A stretch of 64,000 nucleotides of DNA from positions 2,108,001 to 2,172,000 of the forward strand of contig NZ_OY808997.1 of NCBI RefSeq assembly GCF_963681195.1, in the 5' to 3' direction. Position numbers and translations under genes: made by a program. This document shows positions 1 through 9,110 of this stretch, piece after piece (position 1 is the stretch's first letter; each line of letters begins with the position of its first letter). The notes under the pieces were generated by a model, which worked only from the letters and a program-made list of their open reading frames with translations, was not told where the DNA came from and ran no database searches. The stretch comes from Vibrio sp. 16. Its GTDB lineage: Bacteria; Pseudomonadota; Gammaproteobacteria; Enterobacterales; Vibrionaceae.

Positions 1-975
1 ACCAGTAGGGCCAGTGACGAGAATCATGCCATGAGGACGTTTCAATTGACGACGAAGACGCTCAAGTAGATGGGAAGGAATACCAGAGTCATCCAATTTA
101 CGTACGCCCGACGACTGATTTAGGAGACGCATTACCACCGATTCGCCGTACTGGACGGGCATCGTGGACATACGAATATCAACCGATTGACCCTTCGCCT
201 TGATATTAAAACGACCATCTTGTGGTAAACGCTTCTCAGAAATATCGAGGTTAGCCATCAGCTTCAAACGCAGCACAAGGGCTGGTGCGATGTTGACCTC
301 ATTGAGCAAAGTCTCGTGTAACACACCATCAATCCGCTGCCTTAATCGCAATACATCAGCGTCTGGCTCGATATGAATATCGGATGCACCGATCTGGATA
401 GCATCTTCAAATAGAGAGTTGATCAGTTTGACTACGGTAACTTCATCGCTGTCTTCACCTTCAATACTAAAATCAAAGGCTTCTGTGACCTGATGCTCCG
501 CTTGAAGTTGCTCAGCAAAGGACGCGATCTCTTTCGTCCGACGATAATAGCGGTCAAACCCATCGACGAGCTGCTTTTCAGGTGCGATGACAAACTCAAT
601 ACCATATTGAGGCAGTTGCCCCAACAAGGCTTCTTGAGCAAACAAGTCTGCCGGGTCACTCATCGCAATACGTAACGTATCTTGCTGGCGACCAATGACC
701 AAAGCGCGCAGTCGACGTGCATGCACTTCTGGCAGTAACTGGACCGCCTCGACATCGACGTTTGCTCGACTCAAATCAATCAGAGGAATATCCAACTGTT
801 GAGAGAGGAAAGTCAGCATTTGATGTTCGGTGAGGAACCCTAGCTCAATTAAAGCCGCGCCCAACTTTCTGCCCGTCGACTTTTGCGCAGCCAGTGCTTG
901 TTCTACCTGCTGTTCGGAGATAATGCCTTCTTCAACCAGCAAATCACCAAGACGTTTTCGAAGTTTGATTTGCAC
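1..975 (-). CDS. mshE: MSHA pilus extension ATPase MshE (3' part cut by window edge)
   Basis: GspE/PilB-type ATPase that powers MSHA type IV pilus extension at the inner membrane. The 325 codons present read without a stop. They run from a GTG start (beginning VQIKLRKRLGDLLVEEG), whose first base is the last base of the mshN stop (TAGTG), to the window edge inside the Walker A loop (VTGPTG). Residues 8-60 carry two copies of the MshEN motif (RLGDLLVEEGIISEQQ and RKLGAALIELGFLTEHQ), the N-terminal domain known to bind cyclic di-GMP. The central part has the T2SE signature region (DIHIEPD, QDGRFNIK). The ATPase core lies outside the window. Confidence 0.95.
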   Translation of the reverse strand, partial: MQIKLRKRLGDLLVEEGIISEQQVEQALAAQKSTGRKLGAALIELGFLTEHQMLTFLSQQLDIPLIDLSRANVDVEAVQLLPEVHARRLRALVIGRQQDTLRIAMSDPADLFAQEALLGQLPQYGIEFVIAPEKQLVDGFDRYYRRTKEIASFAEQLQAEHQVTEAFDFSIEGEDSDEVTVVKLINSLFEDAIQIGASDIHIEPDADVLRLRQRIDGVLHETLLNEVNIAPALVLRLKLMANLDISEKRLPQDGRFNIKAKGQSVDIRMSTMPVQYGESVVMRLLNQSSGVRKLDDSGIPSHLLERLRRQLKRPHGMILVTGPTG

Positions 976-1361
976 TATTTTGACTCCCCTAACTGCTTGA
1001 TCAAAGCCAAACGGTCATGAATAAATTGCTGCGACTGTCCCGACAAACCAAATCCAGCCAGCGCTTTGTTGTACGACTGCTGCGCTTGCTCAAATTCAAG
1101 TGCTCGCTCTTGCTGAATCGCCAAGCCTAACCACCAGCGACCACTTTCCGGTTCAATCTCTACTAGCTTTAGATAACTCGATAACGCCATCTCATTTTGA
1201 TTGTTCTGCTGCGCGAGCACACCACGAAGAGAGAGATACTCAACACTTGCCTCTTCAGGTAGCGCCGACAAAGCCGTTAGAGCGGCTGCGTTTTGCTTCT
1301 CTTTCATTAACAGTTTTGCTAGCGCGAGTCGCAGCACGACACTCTCTTTGTCAAGGCTTAT
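975..1361 (-). CDS. mshN: MshN C-terminal fragment (frameshifted)
   Basis: This is the C-terminal third of the TPR protein MshN, separated from its N-terminal part by a one-base frame change at 1362-1368. The reading frame resumes as SLDKESVVLRLALAKLL and continues through TPR-like helices (LVEIEPESGRWWLGLA, RALEFEQAQQSYNKAL) to a stop that overlaps the GTG of mshE by one base. A GTG at 1337 could serve as a local start, but no ribosome binding site precedes it. The fragment is unlikely to be a separate gene. It makes sense only joined to the upstream part, giving about 357 residues. Confidence 0.8.
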   Translation of the reverse strand: MSLDKESVVLRLALAKLLMKEKQNAAALTALSALPEEASVEYLSLRGVLAQQNNQNEMALSSYLKLVEIEPESGRWWLGLAIQQERALEFEQAQQSYNKALAGFGLSGQSQQFIHDRLALIKQLGESK

Positions 1362-2047
1362 CCCTTTTGTAAAAGCTCGCCCGCTCTACGCACATCACCT
1401 TTGCCGTAATAGAGAGCTGACAGGGTTTGGCGAACCTTTGTGTCATACGGTGTGTATTTCAGTGCCTCACTGTAATTTGCTAATGCTTCATCTAGGTTAT
1501 TGCTATCTAGGGCTTTCTGCGCCCTTTTTTGAGCATTATTAGAAAGCTGCTCTGCCGTTAGCTCGACCTGCTGAATCACTATGTCACCTGAGTTGGCTTT
1601 TGAGCTTACCTGCTCGGATTTATTACCCGCCACTTTTGGCTGAGAAGATGACTCAACTTGAGCAAGTGCAATGACAGGTTGATTTCTCGTAACAAGGGAT
1701 AAAGTTTGGTCAGCCTCTGACAGCGCAGAAGGGAGACTTTTCACTTCGGAGCGATATATAGTTCCACCTTGAGTGGTCGCTTTCGCCGTTGGAGAGGGCA
1801 CATGGTTGTTAGTTGCTGCAGACTCATTAAAAACCGAGGACAGTTCAGGTGCTACTTGCTCTATCTGAGAAGGTTGTTGATAGGAGATCGCCCATCCACC
1901 GACACCTAAACTGATCGCAAACGTTCCAACAACCCAAGGCACAACGGAGCGTTGCTTTACGGGTGACACGCGAATCTGCTCAATCTCAGAAAGCTTTCCC
2001 CCTTTCTTACGAGCTAATTCAGACAATGCTTGGTTGATTGCACTCAT
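1358..2047 (-). CDS. mshN: MshN N-terminal fragment (frameshifted)
   Basis: TPR-containing inner membrane protein of the MSHA pilus cluster; its exact role is not settled. The ATG at 2047 (MSAINQALSELARKKGG) is preferred to an upstream in-frame start because GGAGAG lies just before it. It overlaps the restored mshM stop by one base (TAATG). A single membrane span sits near residues 37-55, followed by a low-complexity periplasmic linker and one TPR unit (ALANYSEALKYTPYDTKV). The frame ends early at TAA 1360-1358 just after ELLQKG. One missing base in the A4G3 run at 1362-1368 explains the break. Confidence 0.85.
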   Translation of the reverse strand: MSAINQALSELARKKGGKLSEIEQIRVSPVKQRSVVPWVVGTFAISLGVGGWAISYQQPSQIEQVAPELSSVFNESAATNNHVPSPTAKATTQGGTIYRSEVKSLPSALSEADQTLSLVTRNQPVIALAQVESSSQPKVAGNKSEQVSSKANSGDIVIQQVELTAEQLSNNAQKRAQKALDSNNLDEALANYSEALKYTPYDTKVRQTLSALYYGKGDVRRAGELLQKG

Positions 2048-2119
2048 TATTCTCTCCACCCCCAAAATATGGGACGTTTAAATTTTGGTTTTCTGCTGTC
2101 GTACGTATCGTGGATTGCG

Positions 2120-2887
2120 TCATAAAGATGTTCGTTGCAGACCTTTTTCATCACGGCTGCTCGCTACAACCAGTGCTTTGTGACCAATTTGATTGATTAG
2201 CCGAGGAATTCCACGGCTTGCGCGCCAGATGGCTTTTTTCTGCTCACTGCTGAACAATTGTCGACTACCGCCCGACTTTTCCAGCCGATTATCAATGTAC
2301 GCCACCACTTCATTGAGATTCAGCGTGCGAATATAGGCGCTGAAGGTAATTCTTTGACGAAGCTGGCGTAAATGATGCTGCTGCAGCCTTGCCTCTAGCT
2401 CTGGCTGACCTATGAGGACAATGTGAAGCAGTTTCCTATCTTCTGTTTCCAAGTTGCCAAAAAGACGAAGCACTTCAAGGGCATCATCAGGCAGAGCTTG
2501 CGCTTCGTCGACAAACACCACCACTTGTTTTCCTTCTCTTGCCAGCTCAATCAAACGGCGTTGAATCAACTCGACCAATGTATTGGTGGCGTGCTCTTCA
2601 ATACCTAACTCGGCAGCGACCGCAACCCGCAGTTCATCGCCATTGAGTGCGGGGTTGGGCAAGTAAACCAACTGAACGTGATCAGGCAGATACTTGACCA
2701 TCATGCGGCACACCATCGTTTTACCAGTGCCCACTTCCCCAATCACCTTCACCAGCCCCTCTCCAAGCTCCAAAGCGGAATGGACAGTATGAATCGCTTC
2801 ATAGTGTGGCCCTAAGCCGAGAAAGAGCTCAGTCGAAGGGGTTAGCCCAAACGGTAATTGTTCGAAGCCAAAATAGTCCAAATACAT
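2120..2887 (-). CDS. mshM: MSHA biogenesis ATPase MshM (3' end frameshifted)
   Basis: ExeA/GspA-like AAA ATPase of the MSHA cluster. It opens with MYLDYFGFEQLPFGLTP, typical of the ExeA family, then Walker A GEVGTGKT near residue 50 and Walker B VVVFVDEAQ near 125. The start lies 3 bases after the mshL stop. The frame ends after RDEKGLQRTSL, but the family tail appears in the +1 frame (VCNEHLYDAIHDTYDSR ... PIFWGWRE) and stops exactly at TAATG over the mshN start. An extra base in the A5 run at 2144-2148 would explain this. The restored protein would be about 279 residues. Confidence 0.88.
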   Translation of the reverse strand: MYLDYFGFEQLPFGLTPSTELFLGLGPHYEAIHTVHSALELGEGLVKVIGEVGTGKTMVCRMMVKYLPDHVQLVYLPNPALNGDELRVAVAAELGIEEHATNTLVELIQRRLIELAREGKQVVVFVDEAQALPDDALEVLRLFGNLETEDRKLLHIVLIGQPELEARLQQHHLRQLRQRITFSAYIRTLNLNEVVAYIDNRLEKSGGSRQLFSSEQKKAIWRASRGIPRLINQIGHKALVVASSRDEKGLQRTSL

Positions 2888-2890
2888 CCG

Positions 2891-4525
2891 TTATTGCTCG
2901 TCAGGAAACCACTCTTGAAGCAAATCTCGAGATCGCTCTAATTCCTTCTGCCACGTATTCACACCAACGACGGTAGGCTTGAGTAGGATGACTAATTCGG
3001 TTTTTTGCGTCAGCTTCGACGTATTTCGGAATAAATGCCCCAAGACTGGCACATCACCCAACACAGGCACTTTCGACACTTGATCAACAGTGTTGGACTT
3101 CATTAAGCCCCCTATCACGACCACGTCTCCATCTTGTGCTCGAATCACCGAGTCAGACTCGCGAATAGAGCTTCGCGCTAACGGCAAAGTAATGCGCGAA
3201 TCGCCAAAACCAATCTCTTTCACTTGTTCATTAACATCGATAACTGCGGGGTGGACATGCAACAGCACGTTGCCTTGGTCATCGATTTGTGGCGTCACAT
3301 CAAGAGAAATACCTGAGAAGAAAGGCGTCAACTCCACCTCAGGAGAAGGCTCTGAGTTGTCACCGTTACCCACGACACTAGAGAGATCGGTAACGAAGTA
3401 TTCATCAGTACCCACTTTGATGACCGCTTTTTGGTTATTTGACGCCGTCACTCGCGGGCTAGAAAGGACATTCAAGTCACCCTGGGTTGCCATAAAGCTC
3501 AATACGGCATCGAAACTGCCGCTTGAGATCACCAAGTTTGATTGCCCACCAAGCAAGGTTCCGATTGCATCTAACCCCGGAAGCACTGCGGGAATAATGC
3601 TGCCGCTGGTGTCTTTCACGATCGAGCCCTGACCAATGGTGTAGTTGGTACCATTAGAGCTGAATGCCTTAGACCAATTGATCCCTTGTTGATAGCCATC
3701 ACTCAAGGTAACTTCTAAAATCTTGGCTTCGAGGATCACTTGGCGCTGCATTCTCTGCTGTGACACGCCTAAAAACTCTCGCACTTCGCGGATTTCATCT
3801 GGGTAAGCTCTTACTGTAATCACGCTAGCTTGAGGCGTTACAACCACACTCTGCCCCTCACCACCACCGATCAACTGTGTCACTGCCAGTTGTAATTGAG
3901 GCCAAAAATCACTTTCACTGATGGTCTCAATCTCTGTGCCGCCTTTCGCAGAGCTCGTTGAGCGTGAAGAGCTTGAGCTATCAGAAGAGTCAGAAGAGCC
4001 GCTGTCGGTATTGGTAATGGTACCGGTAGAGATAGAGGTTAATGAGCGACCTGAACGTTTGAACTGTAGATAGTCAACTGGGATTGTGACGGTGCGCAGG
4101 CCGGCTGGGTAGACTTGAATAACATTGCCTGTTTTCACAACATCATAGCCGTACATATCTCTGACGACGTTAAGCACCTCATCCAAAGAAACGTCCGTCA
4201 AGTTAACTGTAATCGTCCCAGTCACGTCTGGGTGGATTGCTGCACTAAACTCAGTTCCTTTAACTAAACTGGTGAAAAAAGCTTTCGCTGACACAGCATT
4301 CGCCTGAATACGAAAGCGCTTTACGGTGTCGAATGAAGTGGCACTGTCAGAAGAAAGCTCAGGCATCAGGTCTGCTTCAACAGACGCAGGTAATTGCGCT
4401 AAGCTACGACTATTCGCTTCATTGATTGCTTCATTCAATGTTTCTTTCGCCTCTATGGGATCTCTGTGCCCCATGGAGCATCCCATCATCGACGCAATCA
4501 TCACGGCTACGGCGAGTCTACGCAT
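2891..4525 (-). CDS. mshL: MSHA pilus secretin MshL
   Basis: PilQ/GspD-type secretin that forms the outer membrane pore for the MSHA pilus; 544 residues. The N-terminus has a signal sequence with a lipobox-like Cys at residue 16 (MIASMMGC). An STN-type domain around residues 75-145 (GTITVNLTDVSLDEVLNVV) is followed by a Ser-rich linker near residue 180. The secretin domain occupies the C-terminal half, with VVIGGLMK and VPVLGDVPVLGHLF characteristic of the family. The start has GGGA upstream. It lies between mshK and mshM with short spacers, consistent with one transcript. Confidence 0.95.
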   Translation of the reverse strand: MRRLAVAVMIASMMGCSMGHRDPIEAKETLNEAINEANSRSLAQLPASVEADLMPELSSDSATSFDTVKRFRIQANAVSAKAFFTSLVKGTEFSAAIHPDVTGTITVNLTDVSLDEVLNVVRDMYGYDVVKTGNVIQVYPAGLRTVTIPVDYLQFKRSGRSLTSISTGTITNTDSGSSDSSDSSSSSRSTSSAKGGTEIETISESDFWPQLQLAVTQLIGGGEGQSVVVTPQASVITVRAYPDEIREVREFLGVSQQRMQRQVILEAKILEVTLSDGYQQGINWSKAFSSNGTNYTIGQGSIVKDTSGSIIPAVLPGLDAIGTLLGGQSNLVISSGSFDAVLSFMATQGDLNVLSSPRVTASNNQKAVIKVGTDEYFVTDLSSVVGNGDNSEPSPEVELTPFFSGISLDVTPQIDDQGNVLLHVHPAVIDVNEQVKEIGFGDSRITLPLARSSIRESDSVIRAQDGDVVVIGGLMKSNTVDQVSKVPVLGDVPVLGHLFRNTSKLTQKTELVILLKPTVVGVNTWQKELERSRDLLQEWFPDEQ

Positions 4526-4540
4526 ATAATTCCCAATACC

Positions 4541-4864
4541 TTACTGTTTTATATCCAAAGAAAAGAGTTCTAACGTCCATTGCTTGCCTTTGCGAGACAG
4601 CACGACTCTTTCCGATTCAATGTTATTTACGTAGTAGCCACTGACACGCTCCCCCGCCATGACTACTTCTCCATTCAATATTGCTTTGCAAGGCACGTCG
4701 GCAACGCAGACAATACTTTGCAGTTTTGGCAGTCGATAACTGACTGGCTTTTTTGCCGGTTGAGCGACTTTTGGCTTCTGCCAATTTAAAGGTGCCGTCG
4801 GGTCCTGCTGCGCCCAAGCCAGTGAAGTATTTACAAGCAGCAGAAAGGCAAAAAATCTAACCAC
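4541..4864 (-). CDS. mshK: MSHA biogenesis protein MshK
   Basis: Small periplasmic protein of the MSHA apparatus, possibly a PilP-like pilotin or linker; 107 residues from the GTG at 4864. This start is chosen because AGGAG lies seven bases upstream; the longer frame starts with TTG at 4888. The N-terminus is a signal peptide (RFFAFLLLVNTSLAWAQ). A short segment resembling GspC/PilP follows (DPTAPLNW ... LNGEVVMAGERVSGY). The first bases overlap the 3' end of mshJ, as expected in a tightly packed operon. Confidence 0.8.
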   Translation of the reverse strand: MVRFFAFLLLVNTSLAWAQQDPTAPLNWQKPKVAQPAKKPVSYRLPKLQSIVCVADVPCKAILNGEVVMAGERVSGYYVNNIESERVVLSRKGKQWTLELFSLDIKQ

Positions 4865-5507
4865 CGATAAACTCCTCTCTCGTGCCAAGGGTGTAGACCT
4901 CTAGGATCAAACGCGCACTTGGGTACTCTTCGACTTTATAGCTAAAAGTACGCCAATAGTATTTGACTGGCATTGACTCAAGTGACTCTAAGTATTGAAC
5001 AATGTCAAAATAGCTGCCTGTCAGCTCAATGCGAACGGGATGTAGATAGTAGCCCGAACCGTGATTGTCATTCACGCGGCTCACTATCGGCTCTGCGCGC
5101 TGTGAAACCAGAGAAACTAACTTGAGTTTCTTAGACTCTCTGAGAACGCTTTCTAAAAGATTTGCCATTTCACTAGGAGAAATCAAATTCTCGATGATGT
5201 TCGATAGCTGTTCTGAAAGTAGCTGACTTTCTGTCACTAGCTGCTTATAGCGCATATTGATCTCTTGATCAGGATCTTTAGAGAGCTTGGCCGTCATCAA
5301 AAGCACATCCGCTTCCAAACGTTGGCTATTGAGCTTTGTGGTCGAGATTTGTTGCTCAAGCTGTTTCTTAGCTAAATAAGCCGGTTCCACCAAGAGCGTA
5401 AAAAGCCCCAATATAATTGCGACAAACCCACACAATGTGATCAACCACTTTTCTCGAGCAGAGAGCTGAGCAAATTTATCGCTAGCTTGCGACCAATAGT
5501 GTTTCAT
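4857..5507 (-). CDS. mshJ: MSHA biogenesis protein MshJ (PilO/GspM-like)
   Basis: Inner membrane alignment-complex component of the MSHA pilus, analogous to PilO or GspM; 216 residues. The N-terminus is cytoplasmic (FAQLSAREKWL), followed by one membrane span near residues 24-42 (ITLCGFVAIILGLFTLLV), a coiled-coil stretch to about residue 110 and a small ferredoxin-like domain (PVRIELTGSYFDIVQYLESL). The ATG overlaps the mshI stop by four bases (ATGA), so translation is probably coupled. The 3' end overlaps mshK. Confidence 0.88.
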   Translation of the reverse strand: MKHYWSQASDKFAQLSAREKWLITLCGFVAIILGLFTLLVEPAYLAKKQLEQQISTTKLNSQRLEADVLLMTAKLSKDPDQEINMRYKQLVTESQLLSEQLSNIIENLISPSEMANLLESVLRESKKLKLVSLVSQRAEPIVSRVNDNHGSGYYLHPVRIELTGSYFDIVQYLESLESMPVKYYWRTFSYKVEEYPSARLILEVYTLGTREEFIGG

Positions 5508-6943
5508 TGCTTATCTCCTCGTGTTTTCAACTCAAAGATCACAATGTCTTGATCATTTCGACCAATCTGTAACTTTTCAAACGTTCGCCCTACTAAGTTG
5601 AGCTCTGTTTTAAACTGGTTGATCCAATTCGGGATGACTTGTGGCTCCCTTGCGTAACCTTGCAAATCTAAACCCGTACTATCAATCGTAATTGAGTTTA
5701 GTGAGATGTCGTTTCGCCCAAGTTGAGCCAACGAACGCATAACGCCCGAATAGCCCATCTGCTGGGCATCGTCATATTCACTAACGGCTTGCAAAGATTG
5801 ACGCTTGGATTCTATTTCCTGTTCTAATCTTGCTACCGCTGCCACTTTAGCGGGCGTTGGTTGGTGCTTAGCCAAGCGCTGGGTTAATGTATCCACTTGA
5901 AGGCGAAACTCAGATTCCTGAGATTTCAGAGCGGATAGCTCACTACTCAAACCACTCTTTTGGGTGACAAGCACACAATAGGCTCCGCCCAATAACAGAG
6001 ATGTTATCCCCCACCCTAAAGCAACGTTTTTTAACGTAAAGTGTTCTTTCTTTGGTTTTAAGTGGTCTGGGAATAAGTTAACTGATTTGTCACCAACCGC
6101 AGCAACACTCTTGAGCAAGATAAGCCCGGACGGCTCTTCTCCCTCAACGAGTGGCGAGGCTTTGACGCTCAAACGTTCAGAAAGCTCAGTGGCGACCGTG
6201 GCTTGATCTTCTTCGTCACAGCACACTTTCATCTGGTGTAATGACGCCGAACGCAATTGGGAAGAGAGATAGTCGACTGAGCGTTGGAGCTCCAACGCCA
6301 AGCTGTCTAGCTGCAACGCGCTACTCGCAACCCCAGTCAATGGAGAAGCTACTCCGCGAATCGTTCTTTGGAACGCACACAGGCCATCAACAAACGCACT
6401 GACTTTAAATTGCCCTTTGTGGCTCCGATGAAGCAGTAAAAACTGTGCTAGCTCCCCTGCAGAGTGAGCCCACACTTCGTCCTCGACCAATATTCGTGTC
6501 AGTTCGATATTAAACTGCCCCAAAGCACTGTTAAGAGCCTCGACCAAGTGACGATTGACGACAAAAACTTGCAACTTATTGCCGATTGGTGACGGGGTAA
6601 AATCAGCGATGATGTCGCTAACGCGCTCAGAAATCAGATCTTTCAGAAGAAATGGCAATGCCGCAGAGAGTTCTTCTTCCGGCATCGAGGGCTTATCAAT
6701 TTGATAGGTTTGATATAGGTTTGCGCTCAGCACGACTTGTACCGACAAATCAGAAACGTCAGCGTCTTTGAGTGCCTTAACTAGGGCATCATGCCAAGAC
6801 ACACCATCGTAGTTGACTTGACTGGGTAGATTACAGCTTGGTAGCGGCGAAAAAAACAAGGCATGGGGTAAAACAACAACCGTAAGTTGCGTCTGTTTGT
6901 GAGCGGTTTGCCTGAATTTACCGAATAAGGATTGCATTTTCAT
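5504..6943 (-). CDS. mshI: MSHA biogenesis protein MshI (PilM-PilN-like)
   Basis: Component of the inner membrane platform of the MSHA pilus; 479 residues. The N-terminal two thirds resemble the actin-like PilM/GspL fold. A membrane span follows near residues 302-320 (NVALGWGITSLLLGGAYCVLV), then a coiled coil and a C-terminal PilN-like domain, so it probably combines PilM and PilN roles. Two ATG codons (6943 and 6937) are possible starts, and neither has a strong ribosome binding site. The gene begins 14 bases after the csrD stop and overlaps mshJ by four bases. Confidence 0.88.
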   Translation of the reverse strand: MKMQSLFGKFRQTAHKQTQLTVVVLPHALFFSPLPSCNLPSQVNYDGVSWHDALVKALKDADVSDLSVQVVLSANLYQTYQIDKPSMPEEELSAALPFLLKDLISERVSDIIADFTPSPIGNKLQVFVVNRHLVEALNSALGQFNIELTRILVEDEVWAHSAGELAQFLLLHRSHKGQFKVSAFVDGLCAFQRTIRGVASPLTGVASSALQLDSLALELQRSVDYLSSQLRSASLHQMKVCCDEEDQATVATELSERLSVKASPLVEGEEPSGLILLKSVAAVGDKSVNLFPDHLKPKKEHFTLKNVALGWGITSLLLGGAYCVLVTQKSGLSSELSALKSQESEFRLQVDTLTQRLAKHQPTPAKVAAVARLEQEIESKRQSLQAVSEYDDAQQMGYSGVMRSLAQLGRNDISLNSITIDSTGLDLQGYAREPQVIPNWINQFKTELNLVGRTFEKLQIGRNDQDIVIFELKTRGDKQ

Positions 6944-6956
6944 TTGTCGTTATTTG

Positions 6957-8954
6957 TCACCAGCGTTTTCGTCGACCAATTTGTACTTTCTTAAACTCAG
7001 CGGTTTGCTTATGCTGAATGTGTTGAGGAATCAGTTGTTTCTCTGATTCAAAATATCGCCCCTGAACCCCATGAACACCAAGCTGAAGCACTGTTTTGTG
7101 CTCTTGCTTACTGTCGACCCCGACGGCAATCAGTTTGGTGTTTAAACCCGCACAAGCCCCAAGTAAACTACGAATGAACAACTGGTTTTCATGACGCTGA
7201 TCGATCTGTTTCACTAAACTTCGATGCAACTTCAAGTAGCTAATCGGTAACTCTTTTAAGTAGTAAGTGCTAACAATGGAGCGCCCAGCTTGACCAACCG
7301 CTACTTTACAACCTAGACCAGAAATCATTTTAGCGACAGGTCTCATATAATCGAGATGCTTCACTAAACGCGCTTCAGCAAACTCAAAAATCAGCTGTTT
7401 TCGCTGCTCAGTAGACAACTGCAATAGCTCATCACGAAACCATTTAAAGTAGGCTCGGTCGGCAAAAGGGACGACATGCAAATTTATAGAGTAACACATT
7501 GAATCCTTAGAAACTTTCAAATAACGCAGGATAGTTCTCAATACTGCTTTGTCTAAGATTATTTCGTAACCAACTGATTCAATTGCTGAATTAAAACGGG
7601 ATGCTTTGATTACTCCCTTCTCTGGATCGTTGATTCGGGCAAACAGTTCACAGTGCTCTAGTTGGTTATCTTGCTGCTCATCTAACTGGAAACACGGCTG
7701 CGAAAAGACGTGCAACTTGTCAGGCTTCAACACTTGATCGAAAAGCGTGCGCCAACGAACGCTACCTCGCTCTTCCTCTGGACTGACATGCTTGTGGAAG
7801 CGACTCCATGTGTTAGAGCGCTGCAACTGAGCACTCTTAAGTGCCGTTTCTGATTCATCAATAATTCGACCTTGACTTTCGCCCTCCCGATAGAGACTGA
7901 CCCCAATGTGAACCCAGTTTTCTGGATCCAGTACGTCGGGAGGCGTAAGACGGGCTAACTGCTTAATACAGCTTGCAGCAATCGCAGAGACTTCTTTGCT
8001 CGATAAACTCGGTGCAAAAATAGCGAAATCAGAATTGTAATAGCGAGATAAGATGACATCAGGGTAACGCTGGATGACTGTGGTCAGACTATCTCCGACC
8101 TCAATTAAAAAATCATTGGCGACGGTTTTCCCGTACTCTTCTTTGAGTTGCTCCCAATCATCAATACGAATAAGAAGCACACCGCCATGAGAGCCACTTT
8201 CTGAAAGCGCTGCTTCGAGCTTGCTGTCGAATAAAACACGGTTTGCGGTACCAGTCAGCTTATCTAGAAAAGTTTGCGAACGAATGAAGGTATCAAAGCG
8301 ACTGCGTTCTTGACGAGCGTCTCTTAGCTCTTCAATCAATCGATCAAGCGCTTCACTGGCGGTAAAAGGCCACTCTTTAGGATCGCCTTGCGCATACTCT
8401 TCAACCCTTCCCGCGAGGATCATTCTGCCTCGCTCTTCCAGCATCTCAGATCCGCTCAGCTGTTCTTTCAGCCATTTCACCCCTTGCATCAAACAGAAGA
8501 TAATGAGTACCACCGCTAACGTGATGGACCATAGTGCCTGCATCGAATAGCCGTAGCCAATATAAGGAGGGACCGCTTTAAACCGAATTTGATACCCATC
8601 GTTGCGTTCGAGTTGATATTCAACTTGGTAAAGCAGTGCAGGGTCCACTTTCGATGACGTATCTTTGAAGCGATAAATAGTACCGTACGTCGATGCTAGC
8701 TCCATTTCGACAATGTTCGACGCCTGCAGCATCTTCGGCATCCAGCGTTGCAGTGAATACGCAGCATCCGGATCTTCCATCTCCTTATCTACTACGTTGA
8801 CGATCCCCTTGAGAGAATGATCTAAGTATTCTTGACCAAGGCGCTTAAACGACAATGTTCCTCCCAAAAAGAGAATGAACATGGCAATAATCACGATCAT
8901 AGTGACAAAAGCGACCAAGCGGGTACTCAGTTTTAAGGTAGGGGTATACCTCAT
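6957..8954 (-). CDS. csrD: RNase E specificity factor CsrD (MshH), degenerate GGDEF-EAL
   Basis: CsrD family protein (called MshH in vibrios), known in enterobacteria to target the Csr small RNAs for RNase E decay rather than to make or break cyclic di-GMP; 665 residues. Two membrane spans (about 13-33 and 139-158) flank a periplasmic segment. A GGDEF-like domain follows with the active-site motif degenerated to YNSDF, then an EAL-like domain in which EAL is replaced by ELF (CELFARI). Both changes match CsrD and argue against catalytic activity. It is separated from ssb by a terminator and directly precedes mshI. Confidence 0.9.
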   Translation of the reverse strand: MRYTPTLKLSTRLVAFVTMIVIIAMFILFLGGTLSFKRLGQEYLDHSLKGIVNVVDKEMEDPDAAYSLQRWMPKMLQASNIVEMELASTYGTIYRFKDTSSKVDPALLYQVEYQLERNDGYQIRFKAVPPYIGYGYSMQALWSITLAVVLIIFCLMQGVKWLKEQLSGSEMLEERGRMILAGRVEEYAQGDPKEWPFTASEALDRLIEELRDARQERSRFDTFIRSQTFLDKLTGTANRVLFDSKLEAALSESGSHGGVLLIRIDDWEQLKEEYGKTVANDFLIEVGDSLTTVIQRYPDVILSRYYNSDFAIFAPSLSSKEVSAIAASCIKQLARLTPPDVLDPENWVHIGVSLYREGESQGRIIDESETALKSAQLQRSNTWSRFHKHVSPEEERGSVRWRTLFDQVLKPDKLHVFSQPCFQLDEQQDNQLEHCELFARINDPEKGVIKASRFNSAIESVGYEIILDKAVLRTILRYLKVSKDSMCYSINLHVVPFADRAYFKWFRDELLQLSTEQRKQLIFEFAEARLVKHLDYMRPVAKMISGLGCKVAVGQAGRSIVSTYYLKELPISYLKLHRSLVKQIDQRHENQLFIRSLLGACAGLNTKLIAVGVDSKQEHKTVLQLGVHGVQGRYFESEKQLIPQHIQHKQTAEFKKVQIGRRKRW

Positions 8955-9066
8955 AGAAATAGAATTCCTTTTCTAATGCAGCTTCAATAAAGATGGTGCT
9001 GAGCTACAAGCGGGCATTGGGCAATTCCACGCTATAACGTTAGGGCAATTGATTACTCTAACTATA

Positions 9067-9097
9067 TAAAAAAGCCGCGATTTTCGCGGCTTTTTTT
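9067..9097 (-). terminator. Intrinsic terminator after ssb
   Basis: A GC-rich hairpin (AAGCCGCGA / TCGCGGCTT) is followed on the minus strand by a run of T. It lies 14 bases beyond the ssb stop and upstream of csrD, so the two genes are probably transcribed separately. Confidence 0.85.
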
Positions 9098-9110
9098 CAG
9101 TTCAGGACTC

